NCBI RefSeq assembly: GCF_014773485.1
Contig: NZ_JACXBP010000015.1
Coordinates: 19,971-83,970 of the forward strand
Direction of reading: 5' to 3'
DNA from: Erwinia aphidicola
GTDB taxonomy: Bacteria > Pseudomonadota > Gammaproteobacteria > Enterobacterales > Enterobacteriaceae
DNA: 64,000 nt
Below the pieces are notes generated by a model, which saw only the letters and a program-made list of their open reading frames with translations, had not been told where the DNA came from and searched no databases. Both the position numbers and the translations under genes were made by a program. Below are positions 25,782 to 34,547 of the stretch, piece by piece (position 1 is the first letter of the stretch; each line of letters starts with the position of its first letter).

Positions 25782-26833
25782 ATAAGATACGAGTGCTGTG
25801 CGTCGACGACTCCGCCCTGATGCGCAACATGATCACGGCGGTCGTCAATCAGCAGCACGATATGGAGATGGTGGCGACGGCGGCCGATCCGATCACTGCC
25901 CGCGAGCTCATCAAGAAATTTAACCCCGACGTGCTGACGCTGGATATCGATATGCCGCGTATGAACGGGCTGGAGTTTCTTTCACGCCTGATGCGCCTGC
26001 GCCCGATGCCGGTGGTGATGGTCTCCTCACTGACCGCCAAAGGGTCCGAAGCCACTCTCACCTCACTGGAGCTGGGGGCAGTAGATTTTATCGCCAAACC
26101 GGATATCAGACAGAACAGTGAAATCGACCACTGGGCGCTGCTGGTAGCCGATAAAATCCGCGTGGCGGCGCGGGTCGAATTATCCCCGCGGGCGCACGCC
26201 GCGAGCGAACGCCACAGCATCAGTGCGCCGCACCTCGGGATGGAAAAAATTATCGCTATCGGTTCCTCAACCGGGGGAACGGAAGCCCTGCGCCGGGTAC
26301 TGACCCCAATGCCAGCCCACTGCCCCGCCGTGCTGATCGCTCAGCATATGCCAGCGGGCTTCACCCTGTCGTTTGCCCAGCGTATGAACTCACTGTGTGC
26401 GATGACGGTGAAAGAGGCCGAGGAAGGCGAACCGGTGCTGAGAGGCACCGCCTATATTGCTCCTGGCGATCGTCATATGGAGATCGCGCGTCAGGGCAGG
26501 GGTTATCAGATCCGTCTCAACAGCAATCCGGCGGTTAACCGCCATCGCCCTTCGGTCGACGTGCTGCTGTATTCGGTGGCCGAACATGCCGGGCAGCACG
26601 CCGCCGGGGCGATCCTGACCGGGATGGGCAACGACGGCGCGCGCGGGCTGCTGGCGATGCGCCAGGCGGGAGCCTGGACGCTGGCACAAAGCGAGCAGAC
26701 CTGCGTGGTATTCGGTATGCCGCGCGAAGCCATTGCGCTACAGGCCGCGCTGGAAGTGACGGACCTACAGCATATCAGCCAGCGTTTGATCGACAGCTTC
26801 ACGCCGGCGGATCGCAGTAAAACAGCAAAATAA
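25778..26833 (+). CDS. cheB: Chemoreceptor methylesterase/deamidase CheB
   Basis: 351 residues starting at a TTG that overlaps the cheR stop (TTGA). The receiver domain has VDDSALMR, the phospho-acceptor Asp56 (LTLDIDMPRMNG) and the K loop (IAKP). The esterase domain has AIGSSTGGTEALRRVL with the catalytic Ser, the His in AQHMPAGFT and the Asp in GMGNDGARGLL. CheB-P removes methyl groups from receptors. The rare start and the overlap suggest translation coupled to cheR at low level. Confidence 0.97.
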   Translation: MNKIRVLCVDDSALMRNMITAVVNQQHDMEMVATAADPITARELIKKFNPDVLTLDIDMPRMNGLEFLSRLMRLRPMPVVMVSSLTAKGSEATLTSLELGAVDFIAKPDIRQNSEIDHWALLVADKIRVAARVELSPRAHAASERHSISAPHLGMEKIIAIGSSTGGTEALRRVLTPMPAHCPAVLIAQHMPAGFTLSFAQRMNSLCAMTVKEAEEGEPVLRGTAYIAPGDRHMEIARQGRGYQIRLNSNPAVNRHRPSVDVLLYSVAEHAGQHAAGAILTGMGNDGARGLLAMRQAGAWTLAQSEQTCVVFGMPREAIALQAALEVTDLQHISQRLIDSFTPADRSKTAK

Positions 26834-26880
26834 CAGCGGGATACCTCCACCGTTTGCAGGAGGATTTTCAGGATAACACC

Positions 26881-27267
26881 ATGTTGGATAAGAGCTTACG
26901 TTTTCTGGTTGTTGATGATTTTGCCACGATGCGCCGCATCGTTCGCAATCTGCTACAGGACCTGGGTTACAAGAACATTGAAGAAGCGGAAGACGGACAG
27001 GATGCGCTGAACAAGCTGCGCGCGGCCGAATTTGATTTTGTGGTCAGCGACTGGAACATGCCGCATATCGATGGTCTGGAACTGCTGAAGACCATTCGCG
27101 CGGATGCGGCAATGGCCAAACTCCCGGTACTGATGGTCACGGCAGAAGCCAAGCGCGAAAACATTATTGCTGCTGCTCAGGCCGGCGCCAATGGCTATAT
27201 CGTTAAGCCTTTCACCGCCGCCACGCTGGAAGAGAAGCTGGGCAAAATTTTCGAAAAACTCGGTTAA
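26881..27267 (+). CDS. cheY: Chemotaxis response regulator CheY
   Basis: 128 residues, a single receiver domain very close to E. coli CheY: Asp12/Asp13 (VVDDF), phospho-acceptor Asp57 (VVSDWNMP), switch Thr in LMVTAEAK, and Lys109-type VKPFTAATLEEKLGKIFEKLG. The ATG at 26881 is the family start; in-frame codons from 26854 are upstream sequence, and AGGAGG lies about 19 bases before the ATG. CheY-P binds FliM and causes clockwise rotation. Its stop shares one base with the cheZ ATG. Confidence 0.98.
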   Translation: MLDKSLRFLVVDDFATMRRIVRNLLQDLGYKNIEEAEDGQDALNKLRAAEFDFVVSDWNMPHIDGLELLKTIRADAAMAKLPVLMVTAEAKRENIIAAAQAGANGYIVKPFTAATLEEKLGKIFEKLG

Positions 27268-27911
27268 TGACAATGACAGAGAATAATTCACCCGGCAGCG
27301 ATAATTTTAAAGACATCTTTTTACGTATTGGCCAGCTGACGCGCGTGCTGCGCAACAGCATGGCTAACCTTGGCCTCGAACAGGCCTTACAGGAAGTCGC
27401 TGAGGCCTTCCCGAATACCCGCGATCGCCTTGACTACGTTGCGGAAAAGACCTCCCAGGCTGCCGACCGGGCGCTGACCTGCGTGGAAGTCGCCCGCCCG
27501 CTGCAGGAGTCACTGGGTAACGAGGCAACGGCGCTGAACGCCCGCTGGGATGCCTGGTTTGTCGAGCCGCAGCCGCTGGAAGAAGCGCGCGAGCTGGTCA
27601 ACGCCACGCGTGCCTACCTCCGTCAGGTTCCGGACGTCACCCGCAGCACCAACCACCAGCTGACCGAAATCATGATGGCGCAGGACTTTCAGGATCTGAC
27701 CGGCCAGGTGCTGCACAGCCTGGTCAATGTGATAGAAGTGGTGGAGAAAGAGCTGATCAGCGTCCTGCTGGAAAATATGCAGGAGATTGAGCCGGTTAAT
27801 GCAGATGAAAACGCCCATCTGAAAAATGGCCCGCAGATTAACACCACCGCCGAAGGCATTGTTGCCTCGCAGGAACAGGTGGACGATCTGCTGGAATCAC
27901 TGGGCTTCTGA
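27267..27911 (+). CDS. cheZ: CheY-P phosphatase CheZ
   Basis: 214 residues, same length as E. coli CheZ. It has the long helical hairpin with the catalytic QD motif (LTEIMMAQDFQDLTGQVLHSLV, catalytic Gln) and the C-terminal CheY-binding tail VDDLLESLGF. CheZ dephosphorylates CheY-P and ends the tumbling signal. The start codon overlaps the cheY stop. The gene ends 18 bases before flhB. Confidence 0.97.
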   Translation: MTMTENNSPGSDNFKDIFLRIGQLTRVLRNSMANLGLEQALQEVAEAFPNTRDRLDYVAEKTSQAADRALTCVEVARPLQESLGNEATALNARWDAWFVEPQPLEEARELVNATRAYLRQVPDVTRSTNHQLTEIMMAQDFQDLTGQVLHSLVNVIEVVEKELISVLLENMQEIEPVNADENAHLKNGPQINTTAEGIVASQEQVDDLLESLGF

Positions 27912-27929
27912 GTTAACTGAATCGCCGCT

Positions 27930-29075
27930 ATGTCACAAGAAAGTGATAACGAAAAAACCGAAGACCCCACGCCGACAAAACTGGCGAAGTCGCGTGAAGA
28001 GGGGCAGATCCCACGTTCAAAAGAGCTGACCACGCTGCTGATGCTGCTGGTGGGATGGGGGCTGATGGTCGGTGGCGGTGAGAGCCTGGCGCGCAGTCTG
28101 ATGCATCTGCTGCACAACGGACTGACTTTCGATCGACTGCTGACGGCCGACCCGGCGCATATGCTGCGACGCGCTGCCAGCCTGCTTGGTCAGGCATCTC
28201 TCGCCACGCTGCCGTTTGTCTGCGGCCTGTTTATTACCGCAATTGCGGCACAGCCGATTGTTGGCGGGCTGAACCTGAGCGCGAAGTCGATCAAGCTGAA
28301 TCTGAAAAAGCTTAATCCGCTCAGCGGCATCAAGCGCATGTTCTCAGCGCAGATGGCCTCCGAGATGCTGAAGGCGATTTTAAAAGTGCTGCTGGCCTCG
28401 CTCGGCGGCGGGCTTTACCTGCTGCTTAATAAAGAGAAATTTATCCGGCTGATCTTCGAACCGCTCGGCATGGCGCTCAGCGATATCGCCAGCCTGCTGA
28501 TCGGCTGCATGCTGGCAGTGATCCTGTCGCTGATCCCGATGGTGGCCTTTGACGTGATTTACCAGATCTACAGCAACTGGAAGAAGCTGCGCATGAGCCA
28601 TCAGGAGATCAAAGATGAGTTCAAAAAGCAGGAAGGCGACCCGCTGATTAAAAACCGCGTGCGCCAGATGCAGCGCGCCATGTCGCAGCAGCGCATGATG
28701 AGCGACGTTCCCGATGCAGACGTGGTGGTCAATAACCCGACGCACTACTCTGTCGCCCTGAAATATCAGGACGGCAGCCTCGGCGCACCAAAAGTGGTGG
28801 CCAAAGGCAGCGGCCTGATTGCCCTGCGCATCCGCGAGCTGGCGGAAAGCCACAGAGTTCCGATGCTGGAAGCGCCCCCGCTGGCGCGTGCGCTGTATCG
28901 CCACTGCGAAATTGGCGCACCCATTCCGGCTGATTTATACAACGCGGTAGCAGAAGTCCTGGCGTGGGTTTACGGCCTGCGCCGCTGGCGTAAAGGCTTT
29001 GGACAGCGCCCTGTCACCCCTGAAAACCTTCCCGTGCCCGACGCGCTGGATTTTGCCCAAGAGAGTAAAGAGTGA
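27930..29075 (+). CDS. flhB: Flagellar export switch protein FlhB
   Basis: 381 residues (E. coli 382). Four membrane helices lie in the first 210 residues. The self-cleavage motif NPTH is present (DADVVVNNPTHYSVALKYQ), as is the N-terminal KTEDPTPTKLAKSREEGQIPRSKEL. FlhB is the export switch that FliK acts on to change substrate class from hook to filament. It starts the flhBAE run after cheZ, as in E. coli. Confidence 0.98.
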   Translation: MSQESDNEKTEDPTPTKLAKSREEGQIPRSKELTTLLMLLVGWGLMVGGGESLARSLMHLLHNGLTFDRLLTADPAHMLRRAASLLGQASLATLPFVCGLFITAIAAQPIVGGLNLSAKSIKLNLKKLNPLSGIKRMFSAQMASEMLKAILKVLLASLGGGLYLLLNKEKFIRLIFEPLGMALSDIASLLIGCMLAVILSLIPMVAFDVIYQIYSNWKKLRMSHQEIKDEFKKQEGDPLIKNRVRQMQRAMSQQRMMSDVPDADVVVNNPTHYSVALKYQDGSLGAPKVVAKGSGLIALRIRELAESHRVPMLEAPPLARALYRHCEIGAPIPADLYNAVAEVLAWVYGLRRWRKGFGQRPVTPENLPVPDALDFAQESKE

Positions 29076-31177
29076 TGGCTAATCTCGCCACCCAGTTACG
29101 ATTACCGAAGTTTAAAGAGACCCAGTGGCAGGTGCTGGCCGGCCCGGTGCTGATCATGACCATCCTGGCGATGATGATCCTGCCGCTGCCGACTTTCGTG
29201 CTGGATCTGTTCTTCACCTTCAACATCGTGCTGTCGATCATGATCCTGCTGGTGGCGATGTTCACCCAGAAGACGCTGGAATTCTCGGCATTCCCGACGG
29301 TGCTGCTGTTCTCCACGCTGCTGCGCCTGGCGCTGAATGTCGCCTCCACGCGGGTAATCCTGATGGAAGGCCACACCGGCACCGGAGCCGCAGGCGCGGT
29401 AGTTGAAGCCTTTGGTAACTTCCTGGTGGGCGGTAATTTCGCCATCGGCATCATTGTGTTCATCATTTTGATCATCATTAACTTTATGGTGATCACCAAG
29501 GGTGCCGGGCGTATCGCCGAAGTGGGCGCTCGCTTTACCCTCGACGGGATGCCGGGCAAGCAGATGGCGATTGATGCCGACCTCAACGCCGGGCTGATTG
29601 GCGAAGATGAAGCCAAGCGCCGCCGCCAGGAAGTGACGCAGGAAGCCGATTTCTACGGGTCGATGGACGGGGCCAGCAAGTTTGTGCGCGGTGATGCGAT
29701 CGCCGGGCTGATGATCATGGTGATCAACGTGCTGGGCGGACTGATGATCGGCATCATGCAGCACGACATGTCGGCGGGCATGGCGGCGGAAACCTATACC
29801 CTGCTGACCATCGGCGATGGCCTGGTGGCGCAGATCCCGGGACTGGTGATCTCAACTGCCGCCGGTGTGGTGGTGACCCGCGTGGTCAACGAGCAGGACG
29901 TTGGCGAGCAGATGGTCAGCCAGCTGTTTACCTCTCCGCGCGTCATCGTGCTCTCTGCCGCGGTGATCGGCCTGCTGGGGCTGATCCCGGGCATGCCGAA
30001 CCTGGTGTTCCTGCTGTTTACCGCCGCGCTGCTGGGCATTGCCTGGTGGCTGCGCGGTCGTGAGAGCCAGCAGAGCGCCCGCGCCGGCGTGGCCGGGGGC
30101 AGCGCCGAAGAGAAAGCGCTGGCCGAGGCCGAAGCGGCGCAGGTCAATGAAGCCACCTGGTCCGATGTACAGATGGAAGACGTGCTCGGGCTGGAAGTGG
30201 GCTACCGCCTGATCCCGATGGTGGATCAGCAACAAAATGGTCAGCTGTTAACGCGGGTGCGCGGCATCCGTAAGAAGTTTGCCCAGCAGATGGGCTTTCT
30301 GCCGCCGGCGGTGCATATCCGCGACAACCTCGACCTCTCGCCGACCTCGTACAGCATTCTGCTGAAGGGCGTGGAGATTGGCCGCGGTGAAACCATGCCG
30401 GAGCGCTTTATGGCGATCAATCCGGGCTGTGCCGAAGGAGATGTTCCCGGCATTGCCTGCGTTGAGCCGACCTTTGGTCTGCCTGCGCTGTGGATTGAAG
30501 AGGTCCAGCGCGAGCTGGCACAGACCCTTGGCTATACGGTGGTTGACCCGAGCTCGGTGATTGCCACCCACCTGAATCATCTGATCAGCATCCATACCGA
30601 CGAGCTGTTTGGCCGCCAGGAGGCGCAGCAGCTGCTCGATCAGCTGACCAAACAGTCGCCGAAGCTGGTGGAGGATCTTATTCCCGGCGTGATCACGCTG
30701 ACCACGCTGCATAAGGTTTTGCAGAACCTGCTGGCGGAGCGTATTTCGATCCGCGATATGCGCACCATCATTGATACCCTGGCGGAATTTGCCACCAGCC
30801 ACAGCGATGCCGATGAGCTGACCGCCCGCGTGCGCGCCCGCCTGGCTCGCGCCATCACTCACCAATGGTTCCCGGCGGACCAGGATATTCAGGTTATTGG
30901 CCTCGACCTGTCGCTGGAACAGCTGCTGATGCAGGCCACGCAAAGCGGCAGCGCCATTGAACCCGGCATTGCTGAAAACCTGATGAAGCAGACCGAGCTG
31001 GCGTTGCAGCACCAGGAGGGTATTGGCGCGCCGCCGGTGATGCTGGTCAACCCGATGCTGCGCCTGATGCTTTCACGCTATCTGCGCCGTATCTTCCCGC
31101 AGCTGGTGGTGCTGTCGAGCCAGGAGATCAGCAGCCAGCGCAACGTGCGCATGACCTATATGATTGGTGGCCGCTGA
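29075..31177 (+). CDS. flhA: Flagellar export gate protein FlhA
   Basis: 700 residues from the ATG at 29075, which overlaps the flhB stop TGA by one base; a GTG one codon earlier is also possible. About eight membrane helices fill the first 330 residues, with the FHIPEP-type loop near FTLDGMPGKQMAIDADLNAGLI. The cytoplasmic C-terminal domain forms the nonameric ring that docks chaperone-substrate complexes. It is the export gate component that uses proton motive force. Confidence 0.98.
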   Translation: MANLATQLRLPKFKETQWQVLAGPVLIMTILAMMILPLPTFVLDLFFTFNIVLSIMILLVAMFTQKTLEFSAFPTVLLFSTLLRLALNVASTRVILMEGHTGTGAAGAVVEAFGNFLVGGNFAIGIIVFIILIIINFMVITKGAGRIAEVGARFTLDGMPGKQMAIDADLNAGLIGEDEAKRRRQEVTQEADFYGSMDGASKFVRGDAIAGLMIMVINVLGGLMIGIMQHDMSAGMAAETYTLLTIGDGLVAQIPGLVISTAAGVVVTRVVNEQDVGEQMVSQLFTSPRVIVLSAAVIGLLGLIPGMPNLVFLLFTAALLGIAWWLRGRESQQSARAGVAGGSAEEKALAEAEAAQVNEATWSDVQMEDVLGLEVGYRLIPMVDQQQNGQLLTRVRGIRKKFAQQMGFLPPAVHIRDNLDLSPTSYSILLKGVEIGRGETMPERFMAINPGCAEGDVPGIACVEPTFGLPALWIEEVQRELAQTLGYTVVDPSSVIATHLNHLISIHTDELFGRQEAQQLLDQLTKQSPKLVEDLIPGVITLTTLHKVLQNLLAERISIRDMRTIIDTLAEFATSHSDADELTARVRARLARAITHQWFPADQDIQVIGLDLSLEQLLMQATQSGSAIEPGIAENLMKQTELALQHQEGIGAPPVMLVNPMLRLMLSRYLRRIFPQLVVLSSQEISSQRNVRMTYMIGGR

Positions 31178-31593
31178 TGAAGGCCTGGCTTTGGCTGCTG
31201 CTGGCAGCACCGCTGGCCGCAGAGGCCGCGGGCGGTTCCTGGGGCAGTCAGAGCCGCGGCGGGACGATCTCAATGGGTAAACAGCAGGTGAAAAGCGAAC
31301 CGATCACCCCTTCCGGTTCCCTCCCCGCCGGCGCGGTGGGAGTGCGAGTGGCATGGCGCATTACCCCCAGCCACACGCCGCCGCCGGATCTGAAAATCAC
31401 GCTGTGCAGCGCGCAACGCTGCATGGCGCTGCCTGCACTTTCCGGTGAGTTGGCAATGCCGGCTTTCTTCCCGGTAAGCGGACCGTTTTATTTTACCTAC
31501 TACGCCCAGTCGCGCGGCCCGCTGTTTCCAGTGCTGACCATTCTGCGCAATCAGCTGACGGTGAATTACCGGGTTGCCGCCGGGAACAGATAA
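31177..31593 (+). CDS. flhE: Flagellar protein FlhE
   Basis: 138 residues (E. coli 130) with a Sec signal (KAWLWLLLAAPLAAEA). The mature part is a small beta-rich periplasmic protein with the family features GGSWGSQSRGGTISMGKQQVKSEPI, a Cys pair (ITLCSAQRCMALP) and FPVSGPFYFTYYAQSRGPLFPVL. FlhE limits proton leak through the export gate in Salmonella. The start shares the last base of the flhA stop. It ends the flagellar locus. Confidence 0.95.
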   Translation: MKAWLWLLLAAPLAAEAAGGSWGSQSRGGTISMGKQQVKSEPITPSGSLPAGAVGVRVAWRITPSHTPPPDLKITLCSAQRCMALPALSGELAMPAFFPVSGPFYFTYYAQSRGPLFPVLTILRNQLTVNYRVAAGNR

Positions 31594-31634
31594 TTTTGCC
31601 AAATGATGTTGGGATGCATCAGGGAGAGATAAAA

Positions 31635-32156
31635 TCAGAGCAGCGGCTCAATGCTCCTGACCGGGAAGAAAAATTTAATTTTATCGTCGCTGGTTTTAAG
31701 CTGGATAAAGCCCATTTTGCGCCAGAATCCTGCGGCTTCTTCATCTTTTGCCTCTATCATTACGGACCAGATCCCGACAGAGTCAGAGGCATACCAGGCT
31801 ACGCGCAGTGCGTCGATCGCTAACTGCGTGCCATAACCCCGTCCTGCCAGACGCTGATCAATTGCCAGTCGGCCCAGCGTGATACATGAGGTTTCATGGT
31901 ATGGGATCTGATTCTGATATTGACGCGTCATGCCAGATTTTGCATAACTGCCGCCTGACAGAGTATAAAACCCCACCACCTCAGGGACGGGTTCATCAGT
32001 AACCAGCAGATAGGCTTTCAGTACGTTGCCTGCATGTTGCTTAGCCAGGTGCTTTTTCAGAAATTCATCCAGCTCCGGGCGGCCACAGCTGAAGTTTTCG
32101 ACGTTGATAATGATATCAGCCGAGTACTTCATGATTTTAAGTTTTACCGATTCCAT
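31635..32156 (-). CDS. GNAT-fold toxin of a TacA/TacT-type toxin-antitoxin pair
   Basis: 173 residues from the ATG at 32156, which overlaps the antitoxin stop by 13 bases; an ATG at 32132 would give 165. The GNAT acetyl-CoA site is RLAGRGYGTQLAIDAL (about 102-117), preceded by LGRLAIDQ and followed by the EAKDEEAAGFWRKMGFI motif. TacT-type toxins acetylate the amino group of charged aminoacyl-tRNAs and stop translation. The order antitoxin then toxin and the DUF1778 partner support the call. Confidence 0.88.
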   Translation of the reverse strand: MESVKLKIMKYSADIIINVENFSCGRPELDEFLKKHLAKQHAGNVLKAYLLVTDEPVPEVVGFYTLSGGSYAKSGMTRQYQNQIPYHETSCITLGRLAIDQRLAGRGYGTQLAIDALRVAWYASDSVGIWSVMIEAKDEEAAGFWRKMGFIQLKTSDDKIKFFFPVRSIEPLL

Positions 32157-32434
32157 TCCCAGGTCGATCCCTCATGGCTGAGTGCAGCCGCCCGATGCAG
32201 TCGTTCATTCGGTGCGGGTGGATTTTCCAGCGCTTCCATCACCGCATTCCATGACTGTTCGGTCAGTTTAATACGGTTGTGCTCGTTGATTACCGTTTCC
32301 GCACGTTGCATGGCAGAGTCCGCTATAAATTGGGAGACACTGACACGACTCAGCTGCGCGGCAGTTTCTATTTCACTTTTAACATCAGGGCTGATACGCA
32401 GCTCCAGTCGTTCAGTTTTTGCTACGGCCACCAT
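32144..32434 (-). CDS. DUF1778 (ribbon-helix-helix) antitoxin, TacA-like
   Basis: 96 residues. The N-terminal RHH DNA-binding motif reads KTERLELRISPDVKSEIETAAQLSRVSVSQFIADSAM; the C-terminal half (LTEQSWNAVMEALENPPAPNERLHRAAAL) is the toxin-binding tail. It neutralises the GNAT toxin and represses the operon. GGAG lies seven bases before the ATG, and a palindrome suited to RHH binding lies just upstream. Such pairs are common in accessory DNA, here at the right edge of the flagellar locus. Confidence 0.88.
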   Translation of the reverse strand: MVAVAKTERLELRISPDVKSEIETAAQLSRVSVSQFIADSAMQRAETVINEHNRIKLTEQSWNAVMEALENPPAPNERLHRAAALSHEGSTWEWNR

Positions 32435-32447
32435 GGGCTTCTCCAGT

Positions 32448-32470
32448 TTGTACGGTTATCTTACGTACAA
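32448..32470 (-). promoter_or_regulatory. Palindromic operator of the toxin-antitoxin operon
   Basis: Perfect seven-base inverted repeat TTGTACG / CGTACAA with a nine-base spacer, 14 bases before the antitoxin start codon. A third GTACA half-site follows at 32477, next to a TATAAT-like element. This fits autoregulation by the RHH antitoxin. Confidence 0.6.
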
Positions 32471-32984
32471 GAAAGAGTACATTATATAATCAGGCAGTTC
32501 CAATGATCTTTTTGTTCCGGTAGTAAGTTATCGCTGCTGCCACAGCAAGCGTCTTCGGTGTCAGAAAGATTGTGGCCCTCCCGCTGTGATGACGCGATAT
32601 TTAGCCGACGTGAGTTTATCCTGACAAGCGCAGCCTGATGCCGCAAACACTTTTCCTCACCCGTTTTAAATTCTGGAAGCGGGCGCATAAAAAATATCGC
32701 TGCATTACAGCACTTGTCGAAGCAATGGAATCATGCGCGCAACGCAAATCCTTTTCTTTTCTGCTCTGCTATTTCACATATATTAAGTGAAAGCTCAATC
32801 GTTCCACGCGAAATCCCTTACCCCTTTTATTAGTGGAAACGCTAAATTAATTTTTCCGCCCTGCATCAGTTAAGGGTAAAAATAGCATTTTTACTGCTTT
32901 CCCCCGGTGTTTTTTGCCCCTACGATTGCCTGTGCAGAAACTAACCCACTGCATTTTTCAGAACCTGTCAAGGAAGAAAGCGTT
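32471..32984. other. Intergenic region between the TA pair and hcp
   Basis: About 510 bases with no supported gene. The left end carries the TA promoter; the right end has AT-rich DNA that should contain the hcp promoter, and AAGGAAG before the hcp start. Short ORFs here lack ribosome sites and domain signs. Confidence 0.5.
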
Positions 32985-33467
32985 ATGGCTCAGGATATTT
33001 TTATCAAAATCAACGGAGTTGAAGGGGAATCCTCGGATGCTGCACATCGCGGGGAAATTGAGGTGCTCAGCTGGCACTGGGCGGTGAGCCAGCCCGCCAA
33101 TATGCACGCGGGTAGCGGCGGCGGCGCCGGAAAAAGCAGCGTTGAGGATCTGTGCTTTGTGCATCGCTTCGACAAAGCCAGCACTAATCTGTTGCAGTAT
33201 TGCCTGAGCGGCAAACACATTCCCGAAGCGGTGCTGACGGTACGCAAAGCCGGAGGCTCGCCGCTGGAATATCTGCGTATTATCTTACAGGAGATCATTA
33301 TTAGCGGCGTACGCCCACACGGTACCGTATCCACGCGCACACTGCGAGAAAGCGTTGCACTCTCTTTCTCTCGGGTAAGAATGGAATATGTTTTACAAAA
33401 TTCTGAAGGTGGCCCCGCTGGAACAGTGGCAATGGGATATGACATTAAGGCAAACAAAAACATCTAA
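32985..33467 (+). CDS. hcp: Hcp-family type VI secretion tube protein
   Basis: 160 residues from the ATG at 32985 (AQDIFIKINGVEGESSDAAHRGEIEVLSWHW), with AAGGAAG nine bases before it; upstream in-frame codons are unlikely. The Hcp1 fold is shown by KSSVEDLCFVHRFDKASTNLLQYCLSGKHIPEAVLTVRKAGG, the YLRIILQEIIISGV strand and ESVALSFSRVRMEYV. Hcp hexamers stack as the T6SS inner tube and carry small effectors in their lumen. It is an orphan copy: no sheath, baseplate or VgrG gene is in the window, so the main T6SS must be elsewhere. An effector gene follows after 26 bases. Confidence 0.95.
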   Translation: MAQDIFIKINGVEGESSDAAHRGEIEVLSWHWAVSQPANMHAGSGGGAGKSSVEDLCFVHRFDKASTNLLQYCLSGKHIPEAVLTVRKAGGSPLEYLRIILQEIIISGVRPHGTVSTRTLRESVALSFSRVRMEYVLQNSEGGPAGTVAMGYDIKANKNI

Positions 33468-33493
33468 ACCATCACATAAACTAAGGATTAGTT

Positions 33494-34117
33494 ATGTTAT
33501 ATATAGACGATCATGGATACATCGATGATGACCGTATTATTGTTAAAATATTCAATAAAATTGAACGGGAGAAAATGGATAAGGTGAATGGTATCGTTGT
33601 CCATCAGACCAATGCCCCGACAGCAAGCAGTACCTTCAACAGTTATCAAAACGCAGGAGCCAACGGTGCCCACTTCCTGATTGACCGCGATGGCACTATT
33701 TATCAGACAGCCTCGGTATTTCGGGTCACTTGGCATGTAGGAACAATGAAATCTCGCTGTTATTTAACCAAAAAGTGCAAACCAGCTGAGTTCGATAAAG
33801 CTGCTGGTTTGGAAAAGTCGTGGAGAAATTACCCTGAAATAAGTAAATTAGAAAAGAAGAAAAAATTCCCTGACCGTTACCCTGGTAACATTGACAGCAT
33901 AGGGATAGAAATTGTAGGTAAAGCACAAAAGATGATAGATGAAAAAGGGCTTAATATTGGTGATGTTTATGAGCCAGTTAACGAACAACAAAACAGATCG
34001 TTAGATTGGTTGATTAAAGAACTATCTGACACATTGAAGACATCCATGAAAGAGATCTACCGCCATTCTGAAATAGCCCGAAAAAACAAAACGGAGGCTA
34101 GCACCGCAACATGGTAA
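33494..34117 (+). CDS. PGRP/AmpD-fold N-acetylmuramoyl-L-alanine amidase, probable Hcp-associated T6SS effector
   Basis: 207 residues, no signal peptide. Amidase_2 fold: GIVVHQTNAPTASS (His37), GANGAHFLIDRDGTIYQTA (His60 on the catalytic strand), RVTWHVG (His81), SIGIEIVGKA, and YRHSEIARKNKTEAS (His191 and Glu201). The likely zinc set is His37-His191-Glu201; AmpD uses His-His-Asp with the same ten-residue gap, so Glu replaces Asp. Such enzymes cut the bond between MurNAc and L-Ala. Lack of export signal, position right behind hcp and the exported small proteins that follow support a T6SS effector acting in the target periplasm. The end overlaps the first immunity gene by seven bases. Confidence 0.82.
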   Translation: MLYIDDHGYIDDDRIIVKIFNKIEREKMDKVNGIVVHQTNAPTASSTFNSYQNAGANGAHFLIDRDGTIYQTASVFRVTWHVGTMKSRCYLTKKCKPAEFDKAAGLEKSWRNYPEISKLEKKKKFPDRYPGNIDSIGIEIVGKAQKMIDEKGLNIGDVYEPVNEQQNRSLDWLIKELSDTLKTSMKEIYRHSEIARKNKTEASTATW

Positions 34118-34542
34118 AAATGAATAAATTTTTTTCAGGCTTAATATTACTCTGTCTTTTATCAAGCCAAGCACAAGGAAGGATAGTCAGTCAAATTAAT
34201 ATTAAAGGAATAGGATTACAATATGATGGGCGAGATGATAAAAATGAAGAAAAAGCCTGTAAAATTTTCAGGCCAACTAAAAAACAGCTTATACATTTTT
34301 TTAACTCAGCTAAAGAATCAAAGGAAAGTGGAGAATTGCTACATGACTACTACTCACCCTGTGTTTCGTCCGGTTCAATAAAATTCAAAGATGGGTCATC
34401 CGGCGACTGGACTGTGCAATCTAGCGGTCTGGCATACGTTATTTTTAGCAACGGAGAATCAGCAACTTTCTTCTACAATCATAACAAATGGAAAGATCCT
34501 TTTGCTTGCACTTACGGTTTAGGTGATGAACCAAAATGCTAA
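34111..34542 (+). CDS. Exported putative immunity protein, copy 1
   Basis: 143 residues with a Sec signal (FFSGLILLCLLSSQAQG). The mature part has GLQYDGRDDKNEEKACKIFRPTKKQLIHFF, GELLHDYYSPCVSSGSIKFKDGSSGDWTVQSSGLAYVIF and a Cys-containing tail (DPFACTYGLGDEPKC). GGAGG precedes the ATG at 34111. Periplasmic location, overlap with the amidase and tandem duplication point to protection against that amidase. I do not recognise a named family, so immunity is inference. Confidence 0.75.
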   Translation: MVKMNKFFSGLILLCLLSSQAQGRIVSQINIKGIGLQYDGRDDKNEEKACKIFRPTKKQLIHFFNSAKESKESGELLHDYYSPCVSSGSIKFKDGSSGDWTVQSSGLAYVIFSNGESATFFYNHNKWKDPFACTYGLGDEPKC

Positions 34543-34547
34543 ATATT

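Noticed and set aside
29102..29764. 220-codon His/Asp-rich ORF antisense to flhA
   Set aside because: Reverse reading of membrane-segment codons; low-complexity product.
30248..31012. 254-codon ORF antisense to flhA
   Set aside because: Gln/Arg/His-rich shadow of flhA without a ribosome site or recognisable domain.
32482..32688. 68-codon ORF between the TA pair and hcp
   Set aside because: No ribosome site, no domain and it overlaps the TA promoter region.
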